In this document: positions 49,768-61,130 of the stretch, in pieces | How positions within the stretch are numbered: position 1 is the first letter of the stretch | Layout: each line of letters begins with the position of its first letter | Source of the DNA: Atherinomorus stipes | Taxonomy: Eukaryota > Chordata > Actinopteri > Atheriniformes > Atherinidae | Reading direction: 5' to 3' | DNA: 64,000 nt | NCBI GenBank assembly: GCA_023101725.1 | Contig: JALJCO010013434.1 | Coordinates: forward strand, 963,501 to 1,027,500 | Position numbers and translations under genes: made by a program | The notes under the pieces: model-generated | Seen by the model: the letters and a program-made list of their open reading frames with translations, nothing else | Database searches by the model: none | Told to the model about the DNA's origin: nothing

Positions 49768-49897
49768 GTATAGCTCTTGTTTTCCAGTCTATAAAACTGT
49801 TGCTAACATGCTGACATACATTATAGACAATTTTGTGAAAATTTGAGGTAATTTTCATTTGTATAACAATGCAATGTTGAACAAATGAACATGTCAT

Positions 49898-49932
49898 AAA
49901 CCTGACCTCAATGTTTCATTGAGGTCAGGTTT
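49898..49932. repeat. perfect 16-bp hairpin in the pex5l intron
   Basis: AAACCTGACCTCAATG, then TTT, then CATTGAGGTCAGGTTT: arms are perfect over 16 bp with a 3-nt loop. It starts 130 nt after the donor of the exon at 49656-49767. If transcribed it would fold into a stable stem-loop. Confidence 0.9.
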
Positions 49933-52900
49933 CTGCCTTAAGAGTAACATTAAACACACATGTCCAGTTGTGCTAAAGGTAGTGAAAGTTTACCTCCCAA
50001 CAGGACCATGTTGGCACTGTTAACAATACCAGTACTCAGTATACATCCTTATTCATGAGGGACTTTATTAAAGACCTGAATGCTTGTTAAAGTGTTAAGT
50101 TTTCCTCAACCATTGCAACAAGTCTAGAGAAGGTGCTTTTCTTTTTGTTGGGTTAATTCTTTATAAACCCAGAAAGAATGAGACAGACAAGAAAGAGTCA
50201 ACACCAAGTTAGAGTTTTAACTTGCAAGGGGAGACAGTCTCATACCATCTCAGAGGTTTTTCTGAGCCTTGCAGCTTTTCATTTACACAGGTCATGTTAG
50301 ACAAAACAACTCCTTGTAAGGAAACAGGTTGACAGATAGCAGAAGATAGTAGTACTTCTCCATAGCAGTAATTTTCCACTGAGAGCATTGAATGACTCAC
50401 TTTCTTTATCCAGCTGTCTGTGTGCAATACACTTATAATCTGGTTATTGTGATATTTATTCATTTATTTATTCATTTATTTATTTATTTTGTGGTTTTGG
50501 TAAAAAGGAATCATGCATTCATCCACTCCATGACATTGTCTCAATAGTTGGAAAATTAGAAAAATTAGAATACATTTTAGAGATTTTTTTTTTTAGGGTT
50601 TTTGTTGTTGTTGTTGTTGTTTTGCCCAGATGCTGTTAAACCATCAAAGTGACAAAGGCCACAGTGATATCACATGAGTTAAATTTTTCAAAAAGCTGTA
50701 CTCATCACCGTGGTACATAGTATACGTCATGCACTCACTATAACCTTCAAATTCCGTAAATTGATGAGCTAAACCGATTGGCCAATGTTTAGAGATGCTA
50801 AATGCCATCTTGGTTTGCAATGGACTCTGATCAATGAGCAGCACCATCTTTTGAATAATAATTTGCAGAACTGGATTGCACAGCTGACATGTGTCATTGC
50901 CTAAGTGGCCTCTGACTGCGTTTATTCAGCTGAGAAAAATATGGATAGATGGATGTAAAAGAAAAATCACAACCCTCTGTCTTCTCAAAGCCTCCTGCTG
51001 CTCCTGCTGTCAGTGTCAAGGCCTAATAGAGAGCTGGTCCTGAATCTCAAAATAAAATTTTCATTCAGATGCAAATATTTAAAAAATCAAATTATTTTAA
51101 ATCCAATTCATAAAAAGGTGTTGTTTTTTTGTTTTGTTTTGTTGTTTGATTGTTTTTTGTTTTGTTTTTTTAAATTACCAACATGACCATCCCACAACTT
51201 CTGCATCTTTATTTGGCATAATATGAAAATGTCAACAAACATATCTCTTCCACACATTTTACTGTAGGCCTGGACTGTAATTAGGGATGAAGAAGCTAAA
51301 ATTTCAGCCAAGCCCAGTTTCACAGTTGGATAAAAGGTTTGTATAATGTAGATTTGGGCTTTAAGTGTTTGGGAGAGTATTTTTTTTCACACTGAATGGA
51401 TGTTTTCTGAGTGAATGAACAAGATTAAGCAAGAAAAAAATTCAATATCAAATGATAATGCCAAGCCCAATAACATTATTCTGCATGAGACACACATTCA
51501 AATTGAAAGTCTATCAATTTTCGTTAACTTGGGGCAGAAGCCTGTCAAGTAAAGGGTCTATTTGAATGAATCTAATTTTGCAAGCCTGTTGTAAAATTGT
51601 CTTTACAAAGTTGGGCAAAGACATGTACAGTATTTAGAGCAACAAAGCGACAGTGAATGCAGGGATGTCAGTTAAATCCTATGAGCCTGAGCCAACTTTG
51701 TTCAGATTTACATGTAGCTGACTTATGATTTTCATTTCTTTCTCATTAAGGCGACAAACTATACATAGTTCAGCTTCAAAATGCATCCCTTCAGATTTTA
51801 AATCAAGCTTTTAAAAAAGCTTTTCAGGCAAAAAGCCTGGAGCTCTTTTATCACATATATACACAGCTGTCTCACAATATTCTATGTTTGACCAACTGGA
51901 CGCAGACTAAGCTGTTTTTAAAGGTTTTAGGGAGGTGCTAGAGGTGTAATGAAAAAAAAAAAAGAAATTAGCTAGCTAGCTGTCTCTGTTAAGAAGAAAT
52001 GTTGAGGTGACGGCTCTCCCCAGCAGTGTAGTGTCCTTCTCACCATGGTTAGGATATCAATCAATCTAATGTGTGCTGCAGCTTGTCCATGGAGCCTCTC
52101 ATTACCACGTCCTCACTGCATTTGTATCTGCAATAAACAGGTGGGAAATCTGCAATTTTATCTTGCATACTGTTTCAACCTTTGCAAAAACAAAAAAAAC
52201 TTGTAGTTCCTATGATTAATACATAGCTATCTTTATTTTACATTATACGAAATGATGCAAAGTAAAACTAAGGAAAGATATAGCACCTACACATTGTAAC
52301 ATTGTAACATGTAACTACATTGTAACTATAGTTGCTAAATGGTATACGCCTGTTACAATCAAATGATTTATCTAACTCCCATTAATTATTTGCATTCTCC
52401 TGTTATGATCTGCACAAGACTAACATCAATGTTTTATTCCATATCGATTTCCACGCACTTTGTGTCATATCCTTCATGTCTTTTCATTTCAAGAAGGGTG
52501 GGAAAAATAATTTAACATCACTGCCATTTTACAAGGAGCTTTTTGGCTTTTAAAAAGCTCTCCTGAAAACTGTTCAGGCAACCATCCTCATGAGTGTGTC
52601 TCCTTTGATTTGTGTACTCGTCAGCTAAAGAGCACAAGGCTTGGAAAAAGCGCTTACTCTCTAATTACGCAGAGATTTCAGTCAACAAATGTTCTCAGTT
52701 GGTTGTCAAGAAACAGCAGCATGCCACTTACGCAGTCATATGCCTGTATTTTTTAGCTCACGCTCCACTAAAGACACAGTCAGGGTCCTTGGAGATGAGT
52801 GAGAAAACTTTTGGTGTCATCAAACAACTGCAGAATGAAAGCCCTTGTTTTCCTGAGGTTGTAAATCAACCCATATTTTTTTCTTCTTTTTTTTTTTTTG

Positions 52901-54424
52901 GCAGCAACTTTAATGTGATGCTTTAGTTTAAAGTGTTTTCTCTGGTAAATGTTCAAAAATGTGTGTTCTCACATAAAAAGGGGGATTTAGCTAGGCTGCA
53001 AGATGTATATGTGACTATTACCGTGAGTTATATAATGATTTCATTGTGGCAAGAAATAATCAAAAATTACAAAGACATTATTCCTCCAGGAATTATATGG
53101 TTCATTTAAGCCCGTTTGAATTGCTTTAGCTTTCAAATATTCACATGAGCATGACTCTCCTCAGGCTACACAGTAAACAAAAACAACAGTGAACTCAGGC
53201 TGAAAGTTATATGATTCAGCCAGCAGCAGAACACGAAGTTGACTTTTAAAAACACAACAAATCAAAGTATAATCATAAAAAAGGTCAATAAATAATGTTC
53301 GAAACAAAAGTGGCTAAAAGTAAAACTCATGGACTCTGTTTTTCTTTGCAGTCCTTTCAACATTGGATTGATATACTTAACCAGCTGAAGCTCATCATTG
53401 TGCTGCTTTGTCCTTCCCAGAGCTGCTATTCTCCTGAAATATATTTAGATTTGCTAAAAGAGCAGCAGCAAATTTTTTAGATGCCCATCCCAGGGGGAAT
53501 TCACCAGCTTAAGTACCCTTGACAGCTCAACTCAGCATGTCAAAAAATGTGTAGATCAAAGTGAAGGCTTCATTGAGCACAATAAATGAAACTTGTTGCG
53601 CTATCTGATGAGGAGGAGAAATCTCAGCTTTCATCATCAATGATACAAGTTGGTGCGAACACCTGCCAGTAAAGAAGAGATAAAGTAATACTTCCAAAAT
53701 TAAGTTGAACCATAGATATTCTCAAGTTTGCAAAAGAAAGACCTGAAAGAACAGAGTAGAGTTTAACCTTGATTTACTATCTTTTTTTTTCATGCACAGA
53801 AATATGTATTTAATAATTTCACAATCTAGTAATTAATGAAGTGCTGCATTCATTTAACAAATTCTCATTAATGTTGCATTATTTAAGATATACTGTATTT
53901 AAAGGAGACATAAATTAGCTGTATTTTAATGTCTTAAGTGCAGAAAGATTAATAAAACTCCTCCAAGCAATTGACCTGACATGCCAGATGGTTTCCTTCC
54001 ACAAAACCAACAGGGTAGTCATCCGTAGAACCCGTTGGGAAAGAGCAGCCAGTTAAAACAAATATGAAGCACATGTTTTGGTGAACCATATGTCTCTTGG
54101 TGTGTATCACAGGATAATGTTGGAGATAATGAAATCAGAGGAGCTGCTGTTCTTGGTAAAAATCAAACTTATGCTGGAACAGTGGTGGTTCTAGACCAAT
54201 ATTAGAGGGGATCAGGCTGGGACCAGCTGCTCTGTTGAGGCATATTTATGAGAAAATAACATAGCAAAGACAGCTGCCAAGGACCTCGAAATTTAATGTA
54301 TAGTTAAGGCATTATTATAACAGCAATTAAATCCTATAGTTATATTTCCAGAATCTAACAATTTGACAAAAAGAAAAGTATTTCTCACTGATCCATCTCA
54401 GTGACGACATGAAACATTTCTCGT
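49933..54424 (+). other. pex5l: pex5l intron, mid part
   Basis: Simple sequence only: (ATTT)n near 50457-50490, (TTG)n at 50600-50623, T/G-rich 51117-51172, and small 'cattgtaac' repeats at 52282-52325. The plus-strand frame at 52612-52926 has no recognisable domain. Confidence 0.5.
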
Positions 54425-54640
54425 CTAGTCAAGTCAAGTCAACTTTATTTGTATAGCACTTCAAACACAGCAGCTACAGATACAAAGTGCTGAACAGAGA
54501 TGAAAACAGAAATTAGGTCTCACAATGGAAGACAGTGAGAACATTAAAACAAACATGAAACATAAGAACAATCAAAACAATGAAGAGTGAAAACAATATA
54601 AATATCAGAAAAAATAAGAGCATCTCATCTCAACTTCAGA
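54425..54640 (-). repeat. LINE 3' tail fragment
   Basis: 'caagtcaactttatttgtat' followed by 'agcacttcaaacacagcagc' and 'acaaagtgctgaacag' is the inverse of the typical teleost L2-type LINE 3' UTR end, followed by an A-rich stretch. No ORF part remains. Confidence 0.65.
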
Positions 54641-54904
54641 TAAATGATAACACAACTGAACATATTTTTTCTTTAACAAAAAAATTTAAACGTTTTCATG
54701 GATTTCTTCATGTAATGTTTGTATGTTTGTGTCTCTTAGATTTGACATAGATAGAGAAGCTCTAAGTGGCCTTCTTCCAGTTCTTGTATCTAGATGGTGC
54801 ATCATCAGTGTTTGTGGTTTTAGGAGGGCTAAAGAGATTTTTGAAAGCATAATAGTATGGAGTCCAGTTGCAATTCACAATTCATTGTGGCCATTTCCCA
54901 AAAT

Positions 54905-55995
54905 CAAAAAGTTCATTTTATTTCTCATTAATGTACACTCAGCACCCCATCTTGACAGAAAAAAACAGAAATGTAGAAATTTTTGCAAATTTATTAAGAA
55001 AGAAAAACTAAAATATCACATGGTCATAAGTATTCAGACCCTTTGCTCAGTACTGAGTAGAAGCACTCTTTGGAGTAAAGCCATGAGTCTTCTTGGGAAT
55101 GATCAAACAAGTTTTTCACATCTGGATTTGGGGATCTTCTGCATTCTTCCTTGCAGATCCTCCCCAGTTCTGTCAGGTTGAATGATGAACGTTGGTGAAC
55201 AGCCATTTTCAGTTCTCTCCAGAGATGCTCAGTTGGGTTAAAGTCAGAGCTCTGGCTGGGCCAGTCAAGAATGGTCCCAGAGTTGTTCCAAAGCCACTCC
55301 TTTGTTATTTCAGCTGTGTGCTGAGGGTCATTTTCTTGTTAGAAGGTGAACCTTCAGCCCAGTCTGAGGTCCTCAGCACTCTGGAAGAGGTTTTCTTCCA
55401 GGATATCTCTGTACTTGGCCACATTCATCTTTCCTTCAATTGCAACCAGTCATCCTGTCCCTGAAGCTGAAAAACACCCCTATAGCACGATGCTGCCACC
55501 ACCATGTTTCAATGTTGGCATCGTGTTGGGCAGGTGATGAGCAGTGCCTGGTTTTCAACACACATATCGCTTAGAATTAACTCCAAAAAGTTTAATCTTG
55601 GTCTCATCAGACCAGAGAATCTTATTTCTCACAGTCTGGGAGTCCTTCATGTGTTTTTTGGCAAACTCTATGCAGGCTTTCACATGTCTTCAGGCCACTC
55701 AGCCATAAAGCCCCAACTGGTGGGCTGCAGTGATAGTTGACTTTGTGGAACTTTCTCCCATCTCCCTACTGCATCTCTGGAGCTCAGCCACAGCCTTTGG
55801 GTTCTTCTTTACCTCTCTCACAATGGCTCTTCTCCCATGATTGTTCAGTTTGGCTGGACAGCCGGGTCTAGGAAGAGTTCTGGTCGTCCCCTTCCATGTA
55901 AGGACTATGGAGGCCACGGTGCTCTTAGGAAACTTTAGTGCTGCAGAAATTCTTTTGTAACTTTGGCCAGATCTGTGCCTTGCCACAAATTGGGT
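54905..55995 (-). mobile_element. Tc1-like DNA transposon, truncated at its 5' (transposase N-terminal) side
   Basis: The left part matches the familiar fish Tc1 end (tcacatggtcataagtattc, then agaccctttgctcagtactg). The sequence then follows the Tc1 transposase gene in reverse ('gctctggctgggccagtcaa', 'accagagaatcttatttctc'). Homology stops abruptly near 55990 inside the N-terminal domain, so the second terminal repeat and start codon are missing. Confidence 0.92.
55040..55995 (-). pseudogene. truncated, frameshifted Tc1-like transposase
   Basis: On the minus strand the longest frame (55699-56046) contains the paired helix-turn-helix region, with 'VARHRSGQSYKRISAALKF' and 'PKSTVASIVLTWKG' followed by RTLPRPGCPAKL and the RRAIVREVKKNPKAVAEL block. 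These are the Tc1 DNA-binding and linker elements. The catalytic part further left is split by stops and frameshifts. Residues at the right edge of the frame (MQMQRRLLFLGAQT) are not Tc1 sequence and come from the truncation join. It cannot encode an active enzyme. Confidence 0.88.
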
Positions 55996-56019
55996 GCACA
56001 GCCTAGTTTGTGCACCCAA
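55990..56019. repeat. 11-bp hairpin at the Tc1 truncation point
   Basis: TTGGGTGCACA and TGTGCACCCAA are perfect inverted copies around an 8-nt loop, exactly where Tc1 homology ends. Confidence 0.75.
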
Positions 56020-56057
56020 AAACAGAAGTCTTCTTTGCATTTGCATTCAGTGGCATA

Positions 56058-57236
56058 CACTGTAAAAAAAAAAAAAAAAAACGGTAATATTCGGCCAGAA
56101 AAATAACGTAAAATTACAGAGAAAAACTTTCTCATAAAAATACAGTATTTTCCATGATAAGAATACAGTTTATAACTTTGCTTTTACATGAAATCTTTGG
56201 TTTTTTGTGGCATTTTAAGGTTTATTGAAGGACGTTAAGATGTATAATAACAAGAAAGCCACCTAGACGTACGGTAAAAACTGTTAATATTACTGCTGCC
56301 AACTCTTCAGGGAGAGATGTCGCTATTGGCTGGTCCAACAACCGCCACTGCCGCATTAATATTTGTTTTAAGTGCAAATTTACATGGGTAGAGTTTGCCC
56401 CATGAGTTAATCCAGAGTCTGTGATAGAACAGCGACACAATTTTCAAATAAATTATGTTGGTTCTGTTCCACACATCAAGTGTCATTAGATATGATGATG
56501 AGTTTATCTCCTTGAACTGTCCTTCAAACTCATGGTGCAACTTTAACATCCAAACTTAACTGACTTTTTTCAATAATTTCTTCTGAATGTGAACATATCA
56601 AAGGCAGTAAACACTTAACTCAAATTTATAGGATAACAATCATAAGAGGGTCATTTCTGTTGAATTTGCTTTTCCCATGAGCCTTTGTGGTCCTGATATG
56701 TTGTGTTTTGAAAGTAGCCCTGCCCCCTTTGTTGTTCATGCATGCTAAGCTGAAACAACTTAATAAATTTAGTTTGAGTGAAAGTAAAAACATGATACAG
56801 ATTAAAGAGAGGAGTTTTTAAGTTGATTTGACTAAAATAATAATAATAATAACCCCCAAACCAAAATAATAAAGTTAGACCAATGTAAAGAAGTCTTTAA
56901 TATCAACTACAGCACAGATACTATTTTTAGTGTAAATACATGAAATTACCAAAAACCGTTTTTCTTTTGCTAAGAAATTTTTATCAGGAAATACATTGAA
57001 AATGTATTTCAACATTCTCCCTTATGTGAAATGAAATGGCATCTTCTTTAAAAAAAAATGGAAACTCATGTCTTTTTACAGTTACCGGCTTTTCATGTTA
57101 TTTCATGTGAGACTTGTAAATTCACAGCCTATTTCCATAATTTTATCATTATTTTCCGGATTTTTGAAAAATGGGGAAAAAAAGATTAAATATCACAGAA
57201 AAAAATCTGTGATATTACAGATTTTTTTTAACAGTG
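56058..57236. mobile_element. non-autonomous DNA element with CACTGTAAAA ends and TA target
   Basis: Left CACTGT followed by an A-tract and 'cggtaatatt' is mirrored at the right by 'gatattacag', a T-tract, and AACAGTG. TA flanks both ends (56056-56057 and 57237-57238). A subterminal hairpin AATATCACAGA/TCTGTGATATT lies at 57189-57216. The 1.18-kb interior is A/T-rich without an ORF. TA targeting suggests Tc1/mariner-like mobilisation, but CACTG ends also occur in EnSpm elements. The right end lies about 150 bp from a pex5l exon. Confidence 0.75.
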
Positions 57237-57389
57237 TATCAAAAGTCTCTTCTAATTGTCATTAAGTCTATATCATTCCCAGTATTTACAACATTTTCAA
57301 ATGTTTGTTGTCATAATCTTGTGCAGTTAACCCTAGATAAAAATATTCAACATTATCATGTATAGTGAATCTAACCTGTCATTTCACAG

Positions 57390-57590
57390 TTCTGTCCTCA
57401 ACACTGGACCTGCTAGATCTCAGTGAACCTGGTGAAAGGAGGAACAGCAAGGACAGCAAGTCTTCCCGGGGCGACGGCCAGAAGAACAACTCACACAAGA
57501 AAAAAACTGATGAGACAGAGCTGATCCAGGTGGAAGTTGAACAGATAGGACCAAGCATGCGAACCCCAGAGAGGCGATCTATCGACTCAG
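57390..57590 (+). CDS. pex5l: pex5l (TRIP8b) coding exon with the LDLLDLSEP motif, equivalent to exon 5
   Basis: The 201-nt exon follows atttcacag and ends at CTCAG|GTAGAT. It is phase 1 at both ends; the split codon with the previous exon gives Val. It opens VLSSTLDLLDLSEPGERR and continues with a Ser/Lys/Asn-rich stretch, a KKKTDETELIQVEVEQ block, and an end at RSIDSG. Human PEX5L has VLTTGLDLLDLSEP, then a Lys/Ser-rich linker and LKKKADGSDLI, so the order of blocks is kept while the linkers have diverged. LLDLS resembles a clathrin-box motif, which fits an endocytic adaptor role, though that function is inferred here. The region is predicted to be disordered because it is charged and low in hydrophobic residues. 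The exon lies only about 150 bp downstream of a TA-flanked MITE. Confidence 0.93.
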
Positions 57591-57847
57591 GTAGATAGAT
57601 AGCAGAGTTAGTGCTGCTTTGCAGTTGTTAGTTAAAGTCTGTGTCATGTGCTCACAGTCCTTTCACTTGTTCTTACAGCTTGCAGCAGGTAACCGCTTTG
57701 TGGGGATTCTCTCCAAAAACACGTTGCACATCTTGTGACATCAGACAGTAGTGATACTGTAATATTTTATGTGTATTCAATGCTCTTATTCACAGTCTGA
57801 ATAATAGCCCCTGAAAATAGTGATACTGCAAAACAGCTATTACACAG

Positions 57848-58751
57848 TTAAAGGAATAGTACACCCAAAGAATGCTGGGCCTTCATTTTCTACTCACCCA
57901 ACGCTGAAAAACACTCTGAAGCTCTTTTTTGATATCTCAAATGCAGCTGGAGATCTGGGATGCTTCTTGTTATCTGCCGACATTCAAATAATGAAGGTCC
58001 CCGCACCCGAGCCAAAAACGTCAATAAAAGTCCACAAAAACGTGTCAGTATTCCTCCATACTGCTCGTTCAATGTAATCCAAGTGTCCTGAGTGGGTAGC
58101 GTCCTTAATTTATTCAAAACGACATCATTTAGAATATTTTAATAGCTCAAACAGTCCTACATGTAGCTGCCGTGAAGCAACTCCATGAGAGATCAGGACA
58201 CAACAGAAGTCGCGGCAGACGAGATGCGTGTTCTCTTTTTCTTTCTTTCTTTGTTTTAAATCAATATCCAACCCCTCCTGTGTTTGTCCCGGTTTGTCTG
58301 CAGCTCTGGCGCTCTTAGCACAATGTAAACAGCGAATTTCCTCTTCTACGCTTGCCTTATCGGCAGAGTAGGCTCTGAACGCCAAGGCTTCCGTAGTGTC
58401 GCAAACGCGCTTCGGCGCGCTTGCAGGAAAAAAGATATAGCACTGTTTAGGCCCTAAAAATGTACTAAATGATGATGTTTGGAGTAAATTATGGACGCTA
58501 CCCACTCAGAACACTTGGATTACATTGGTCGAGCAGTATGGAGGAATATTGACAAGTTTTTGTGGACTTTTATGGACCTTTTTGGCTCGAGCCCCGGCGA
58601 ACTCCATTATATGAAAGTCAGTGGATAACAAAAAGCCTTCCTGATCGTCAGTTGCATTTGAGATATTAAGAAAGTGCTCCAGACTCTTGCTCAGCATGAG
58701 GGTAAGTGGAAAATAAGGTTACAGTATTCTGTGGGTGTACTTTTCCTTTAA
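57848..58751. mobile_element. Kolobok/T2-like MITE with arms of about 290 bp
   Basis: The element runs from TTAAAGGAATAGTACACCCA to the inverse of TTAAAGGAAAAGTACACCCA. TTAA at both ends is the expected target duplication. The inverted arms stay similar for roughly 290 bp with scattered mismatches (for instance 'atattcctccatactgctcg' in both). The loop is CpG-rich. The TTAAAGG end with TTAA target is the hallmark of the T2/Kolobok group known from frogs and fish. There is no transposase. It lies wholly in the intron between the pex5l exons at 57390 and 59485. Confidence 0.88.
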
Positions 58752-59484
58752 GAGTCGCAAATACATGATGTGACCAGTGACCTCTCAGGTTTTATCAGAT
58801 CTGTTTTAGGATGTTTACTTACAATACATGTACCTTTTAAGATTTAATAACTTGCCCTGCCTGCCATCAGCCACTTCACCCCAATGCCCAAAAGCTATAA
58901 ATCTCTCAAACCCCTCACCACAATGCGCTTATAAACCCTCCATAACTATAATTCCCATCATCCCCTGTGGAACTGACCTCGCACATCCTCAACATGGGCC
59001 ACAGAGGGATCAAACCAATTTACTCTAATGACAGCGATCATCTCAAAAGACATTTCCAGGAAATGGTCAATTATTTTTGTATTTGCCAGCTGAAAAGGTT
59101 AAAGTGATAAGTGGTAAGTGCAAAGGGAGTCAAACCTCATGCCAGTGAGATTGATTGTACTCTAGTATTGGTGTTTGTCTTTTTTCTTTTCTTTATTTTT
59201 TCATGTGGAAAACCTGCTTGAAGCATGGACAGCTGTTTTAATATATACAACATAAAATGCAAGTTAACCATTTGTCTCATTAGAAAAAATAAATAAATAA
59301 AACTAAGTTAAATTATAGTGTCTGTCCAGATTAAAAGATAACAGATTATCTTTAGGGAAGGTTTTATTACATAGCAATGTTTTATGATTAGTGCAACTCA
59401 TTTGGTCAAAGACTTCCTGATTACAATATATAGTGGTCCTTTCATTCATAATTCATATCATCAGTTATTTTATTATTGTTACAG

Positions 59485-59605
59485 TCACCATTGGTTCATT
59501 GGATAAATGGGAAGAACTGAATCCCAACCCTGAGAGAAATGGCAACAGAAAATGGAAGTTGGAGAGACGGCGTTCATCAAAAAATTCTTCCAATGAGCTT
59601 CTGTG
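59485..59605 (+). CDS. pex5l: pex5l (TRIP8b) coding exon ending in the ELLW block
   Basis: The 121-nt exon follows ttgttacag and ends at TCTGTG|GTAGGT. It enters in phase 1 and leaves in phase 2. The peptide starts VTIGSLDKWEELNPNPERN and ends RRRSSKNSSNELL; the final Trp is completed by the next exon. The human protein has the series IQTQLEKWDD, then GDRN, then ERKSSSSRTGSKELLW, so the KW, ERN, Ser-rich and ELLW positions all line up. This is part of the poorly conserved, disordered linker before the HCN-binding core. An in-frame stop follows directly if the donor is not used, so splicing at 59605 is required. The upstream intron carries a long-armed TTAA MITE. Confidence 0.92.
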
Positions 59606-59874
59606 GTAGGTCTTGTTCTATATATCATTCTGACTATAAATCAATCGCAAAGCAAAATCACCCATGGGATCTGCTTTACAGCTCTTTTAACTTTTCTTCC
59701 CCACACATTTTGCAAACAATCCTTTATATGATTTAAGGTTGATCACAGCCTCCAATTACAGTGTTCTTACATCCTGCACCATAACTTCATCCTTTTTACT
59801 GTAAGCATTCTTCTGTTAGCAACTTACAGAGCTATATGACAGTATTAGACAGTATTAGTTTTTGTGGGGATGCA

Positions 59875-59885
59875 TGTGTGTGTGT

Positions 59886-59916
<31 letters not shown>

Positions 59917-59932
59917 TGAGAGAGAGAGAGAG
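59875..59932. repeat. (GT)n(GA)n compound microsatellite
   Basis: Short GT units run into GA units with single-base interruptions. The frame reading Glu-Arg repeats is the microsatellite translated. Confidence 0.95.
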
Positions 59933-60826
59933 GATTTTGTTTTCAGTGTTCATTGTTTCTACACACACAACTTCATGTATCATCCAACGTAGCTTTACAA
60001 TTAAAACAACAAATATCGAGCTAGTTCATGCTTTTTTAAACTGAAGAGAAATTATTTAAGACAGAAGTTACTGAAGCTTACACCCATCTTCTATAATCAT
60101 GCACTGATAAAATGAGGTTTTAAGACCACAGCCATCCACATTATCATATAATGAAATGCTTGTAAAATAACAGAATTCTACCATTTTTAATCAGTCATGA
60201 GCAGTGTTGCAGTCATCTGTAAAATTACATTAGTTGTTATAGTTGTTCTCAGTGAAAATAAAGTAATCCTGTTTTTTATGCTAAAAATGTTTGAACTGTT
60301 TTTGGTGATTGTAAATCCACACTGAAAAATACAGTACGTTTATCAAGTATTTTAAAATGAAAATTTCCACTTTGATGCACGATATTTACTAACACTAATG
60401 TTAAAAATGTCAGTGTCTCTTTTTACACTTTTTTACTCCTTGTACCAGATTAAAGAAACCACTGGATTTGAATTTGGCACTTATTTCTGACAAGTCTGTA
60501 GAAAATATATTATACCTGTAAATATATGTAGTAAATAAAATAAATATACTTTGTCTTTAAGCATCCCTCTCCTGTGAGAAAAAAAAATATTCAAAAGAAT
60601 TAAACCTCACTTTTATTATTTCAAAAGTGGCAGTTGGACTCAAATTTTCCTTTATATTTCCACTGATATTAAACAGTATTTAACAAACCTCTCAATTTGT
60701 CTCAGATAAAAGGGAAAACAATGGTTCAGGGGATGATAACTTCAAAGAAAAGGAATATTAGTATAATTAAACTACTAGTAAAATACAAATGTTAGACCTT
60801 TTACAATCTTCTCTTTTCTTCTTTAG

Positions 60827-60920
60827 GTCCATAGACTGTAAAATCCAGTCAGACTCATCAAATAAGAACAACTTGGAAACAAATACAAAAGTTGAGCCAG
60901 AGTCTGCCCTCGCATCACAA
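60827..60920 (+). CDS. pex5l: pex5l (TRIP8b) coding exon following the ELLW block
   Basis: The 94-nt exon follows cttctttag and ends at a near-consensus donor (CACAA|GTAAGTAC). It enters in phase 2, where its first G completes the TGG Trp codon of ELLW, and leaves in phase 0. It encodes 31 residues, beginning SIDCKIQSDSSNKNNLE and ending PESALASQ. Human PEX5L continues ELLW with SSEHRSQPELSGGK and SESASELE, so the match is weaker but the layout is the same. The product is hydrophilic and likely disordered. The conserved HCN cyclic-nucleotide-domain-binding segment and the TPR repeats follow in the human protein and must lie right of this window. The downstream intron begins with a TTAA-type element that contains a nested hAT-like element. 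Confidence 0.88.
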
Positions 60921-61130
60921 GTAAGTACTCAGTATGACAGCAGCAGGTAATACTCAACATGTGTGCTCTGTGGGCATTTTAAGCAGTTTTCAAGTTTTAA
61001 AGGTGCAGTGTGTAACAAAATTAAAATTCAGTCACAGAAAAACTAAACATTTCACACTGTGTCACTATTGGTATAAATCACTTTACCAAGACAAGTGATA
61101 TCATTTTATTCTCTTAATGGGCATTCATAT

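Noticed and set aside
57820..58077. Plus-strand frame and the similar minus-strand frame at 58506-58697
   Set aside because: They are the two arms of the inverted-repeat MITE read in mirrored frames, not genes.
59862..60044. Glu-Arg repeat frame
   Set aside because: Translation of the (GA)n microsatellite.
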